A stretch of 64,000 bases of DNA, taken from the NCBI RefSeq assembly GCF_032854445.1, contig NC_088295.1:31304470-31368469 (forward strand), given 5' to 3'. The notes beneath the pieces were generated by a model. It had not been told where the DNA came from and made no database searches. It saw only the letters and a list, made by a program, of their open reading frames with translations. The number at the start of each line of letters is the position of its first letter. The stretch's first letter is position 1. Of this stretch, positions 61,737 through 64,000 are shown piece after piece. The position numbers were made by a program, and so were the translations under genes. Source of the stretch: Liolophura sinensis (Eukaryota > Mollusca > Polyplacophora > Chitonida > Chitonidae).

Positions 61737-64000
61737 CTACAACAACTGACAGCTCCGCACTTTCTTCTTCTTCACCATCTTGGGAGGCGGACGTTCTTCT
61801 GCCTGAAATTTTCTGTGAAAAAAAATAAAAAGCTGAAATTAGATGGAGCAGAGTACCAGACAGTCCCTCAACCTATAAACAGCTATTAATTTATTTACAT
61901 TTACTTATTTTAGTATTTATTTGCTTGTTGCTCAAAACCATACTGAAGTACTTTTCACTTTTACAATGGAGGTGAGCATCAGGAGTGAAGGACACCAAAG
62001 TACCTGAGGTAAACCACCAACCTTTAGCAAGTTACTAACAAACTTTTCCCACATGTGACAAACAGATTAGCAAGACAAGTAGACTGCACAAACAGCCACA
62101 CAAGGATCATCATTAATACTGTCACCATGGAGCTACAGTGATGTTGGGGGAAATCTACAAATTCCCTGTCCAAGGCCGGGTTTGAACCTAAGCCACTGAA
62201 ATGCAATCTCCTCTAACCGCTAGTTCACAGGCCACTCCACTAAACATCTACAGCAGATGTACACTGAGATTAAACGTAAATGATGCTGTTACTGTTATAA
62301 CATAATTAATCCAAATTCACTGTTTTAAATCAGCGCCATATCAGGGCTCTTGAAAGCAAAATTATTGGACTGTGTAAACTAGTAAGTAATGTCAAAGAAT
62401 CAAACCAACTATTAACCCACTATTAAAGAGCCTAAAAGTTGCCACAATTTAACAGCAACAATGTAACAACAAATGATGAGGAAAAGGTCTCTACAAGCAA
62501 GCTAGGTCCCCACCCTTATAACGTTTCTTCTGAGTACCACAATGGAACAGGTCACACTTTCTGTTTTCAATGCTACCTCACTGAAATGTCATGCTGCAGA
62601 CACCAGATATGATATCCCACCCAGTTACATACACAGTGTCTGAACACCTGACCAATCAATACAGCCTACATCCCAGATTGCCAAGTTGAAGGCAACAGGA
62701 AGACTTGACTTAGAGCATTTTCTGTGTTACCTTGGTCATAAGGCTGTCAGACATTACAAATTGACAAAAATACAGTATGTGTATTATCTTGGTCATACCT
62801 GACAATTCGAACCAAATCATAGAAAGACTGGTCAACATTCATGCGGAGTTTTGCACTGGCTTCAATATAGGAAAGGTCCAACTGACGGGCCAACTCTATG
62901 CCTTCATCTCGACTTATCTGAAATGTGAAGTCAAACATTAATACAATTTCCTCTTTTTTCTTAATAATTAATATATAAACCAATAGAAAAACTATATTTT
63001 AATGTATCAAAATATTTATTTAATTGTTTATTTGAGTGGGGCCTAGAACGCTGAGTTTAATGATATTTCACTAATGAAAAAGCAATAGGTTGAGGAAATT
63101 GGAGTGGAAACCACCAGCTTTTGCCACAAACTAATGAATTTTCCAACATACCATACACAAATGTTCACACTGACAGCCAAGCTTAATGAATACATCATAT
63201 TGGAGGAAAGTAAGTGATATTCAACAAACTTCATGAAAGAAGAAACGAAAAAGCCGAACAAGCCCTATCTACATGTACCCCTTAATATGATAACCAATGA
63301 AGGTCCTTGAATGTATCGCATCTTAATAATAGGATACCAGCAGAGATTTAAAGTGGGATGCATCACAGATGAAACTTCATGTTTTGCGGCGCATAACATA
63401 AGCCTTTTGACATGTAGTATGTAATATGTAGCAACAGTACATGTACTATGTAGCCACTGTGCACATAGCATGTACCACTGTACTTGAAGGCATGTAGCCA
63501 CTGTACATGAAGGCATGCAACATATAGCACTGTACATCAAAACATGTAGCCACTGTACATGAAGGCATGTAGCCACTGTACATGTAGCATGTAGCCACTG
63601 TACGTGAAGGCATGTAGCCACTGTACGTGAAGGCTTGTAGCCACTGTACATGTAGCATATAGTTACTGTACATGTAGCATGTAGTCACTGTACATTTAGC
63701 ATACAGTCACTGTGCATGTAACCAATGAAAATGTACATTTAGCATTAGGCCACTAGACATGTGCATGAATAATGTAGCCAATAAACAAGTAGAGTAGCAT
63801 GAAATCTAGTGGTATAATGCCACTGTCATCATTCTTAGTTTAACACTACATAATGCACTGATGATGGGGATTCCTGCAAGCCAAAATTTCACCAGTTTGG
63901 TCAATTTGATGCTTTCAGCACAGTCACCAATATACATGTACTATGTATACAAGTAAAAACAGAAGAAAGGCACAATAGTTTTCCTTACCATTCGCATATG
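61737..64000 (-). CDS. RRAS2: R-Ras-type small GTPase (RRAS2-like), 3' exons, partial
   Basis: Membrane-anchored Ras GTPase. Minus-strand exons: 64000-63989 (end of an exon, H-M-R-M, then GTAAGG), 62917-62799 and 61812-61737. The middle exon gives ISRDEGIELARQLDLSY then EASAKLRMNVDQSF and DLVRIVR; EASAK is the G5 guanine-binding motif, and the block fits RRAS2/RRAS better than classical Ras. The last exon encodes a proline turn, the polybasic stretch KMVKKKKVR and the C-terminal box CQLL, which predicts prenylation (a terminal Leu favours geranylgeranyl) and plasma-membrane targeting. The stop is at 61739-61737. P-loop and switch exons lie beyond the right edge. It converges tail-to-tail with COPB1. 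RRAS or an undivided R-Ras ancestor is the main alternative to RRAS2. Confidence 0.88.
61880..62240 (-). mobile_element. SINE, V-like family with GTGTGGCTGTTTGTGCAG body
   Basis: On the minus strand: head GAACTAGCGGTTAGAGGAGA and GGTTCAAACCCGGCC (B box), body TGTGTGGCTGTTTGTGCAGT, CATGTGGGAAAAGTTTGTTA and CCTCAGGTAC, tail CAAGCAAATAAATAC. In the last RRAS2 intron. Relatives at 460-615, 5779-6118, 26800-26960 and perhaps 63005-63250. Confidence 0.75.
63005..63255 (-). mobile_element. Diverged SINE fragment, family of 61880-62240
   Basis: GGAGTGGAAACCACCAGCTT and GCCACAAACTAATGAATTTTCC resemble the 3' half of that family. Strongly diverged. Confidence 0.4.
63410..63775. repeat. 24-bp minisatellite CATGTAGCCACTGTACATGAAGG
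   Basis: About 14 degenerate copies of CATGTAGCCACTGTACATG with a variable AAGG/TAG linker, in an RRAS2 intron. The open frames read through it are periodic artefacts. Confidence 0.9.

Noticed and set aside
63265-63688. Frames with repeated SGYMPSCTVAT
   Set aside because: Translation of the 24-bp minisatellite in the RRAS2 intron.
1-64000. Retroviral, LTR or Polinton-type elements
   Set aside because: No reverse transcriptase, integrase, capsid or envelope-like stretch and no long direct terminal repeats were recognised in the window.

Overview
The window is nuclear DNA from an animal. All genes are split into short exons with GT-AG introns, and the introns and spacers are AT-rich and full of tRNA-headed SINEs and minisatellites. 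The SINE tails (CGTAAAACACCAATCAAATAAATA-like, and GATATGGCTGAGATATTGCC...AATCATTCATTC) are of a kind I associate with molluscs and other lophotrochozoans. A marine mollusc such as a bivalve is my best guess, but this is inference; no species can be named from the sequence alone.

Layout. (1) 203-5701 (+): last six exons of mitochondrial tryptophanyl-tRNA synthetase (WARS2); the presequence-bearing 5' end lies outside. (2) 5.7-12.4 kb: spacer with SINEs, three minisatellites and a satellite made of tandem SINE-like tails. (3) 12415-24322 (+): complete 11-exon gene for a 602-residue GMC-family FAD oxidoreductase. (4) 27960-35275 (-): complete five-exon Mis18 (centromere licensing) gene with a 1.1-kb palindrome in intron 1. 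(5) 36208-37321 (-): two phase-compatible coding-like exons of unknown identity. (6) 38087-52453 (+): complete 23-coding-exon COPB1 gene; the translation is 953 residues, which is the length I recall for the human protein. (7) 52.5-61.7 kb: a minisatellite, old repeats and a long repeat-poor stretch that may be the RRAS2 3' UTR. (8) 61737-64000 (-): the 3' exons of an R-Ras (RRAS2-like) GTPase ending in a CQLL prenylation box, running off the window.

The genes act in unrelated housekeeping tasks: mitochondrial translation, redox metabolism, CENP-A loading, COPI vesicle coats and Ras signalling. COPB1 and RRAS2 are also neighbours in human 11p15, so that pair looks like old synteny. Mis18 and COPB1 are transcribed divergently.

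The most unusual signal is a class of minisatellites that begin at exon-intron junctions and carry copies of the exon edge plus the splice site. In GMC intron 7 about 15 copies of a 29-bp unit repeat the donor. In COPB1 intron 13 about 12 copies of a 79-bp unit repeat the acceptor and also carry a strong GTAAGT. In COPB1 intron 22 a 45-bp unit repeats the exon end, but most copies have lost the GT. In Mis18 the last codons and stop region repeat into the 3' flank. Other introns have donor-proximal arrays too. This looks like a recurrent way of making splice-site decoy arrays and deserves testing.
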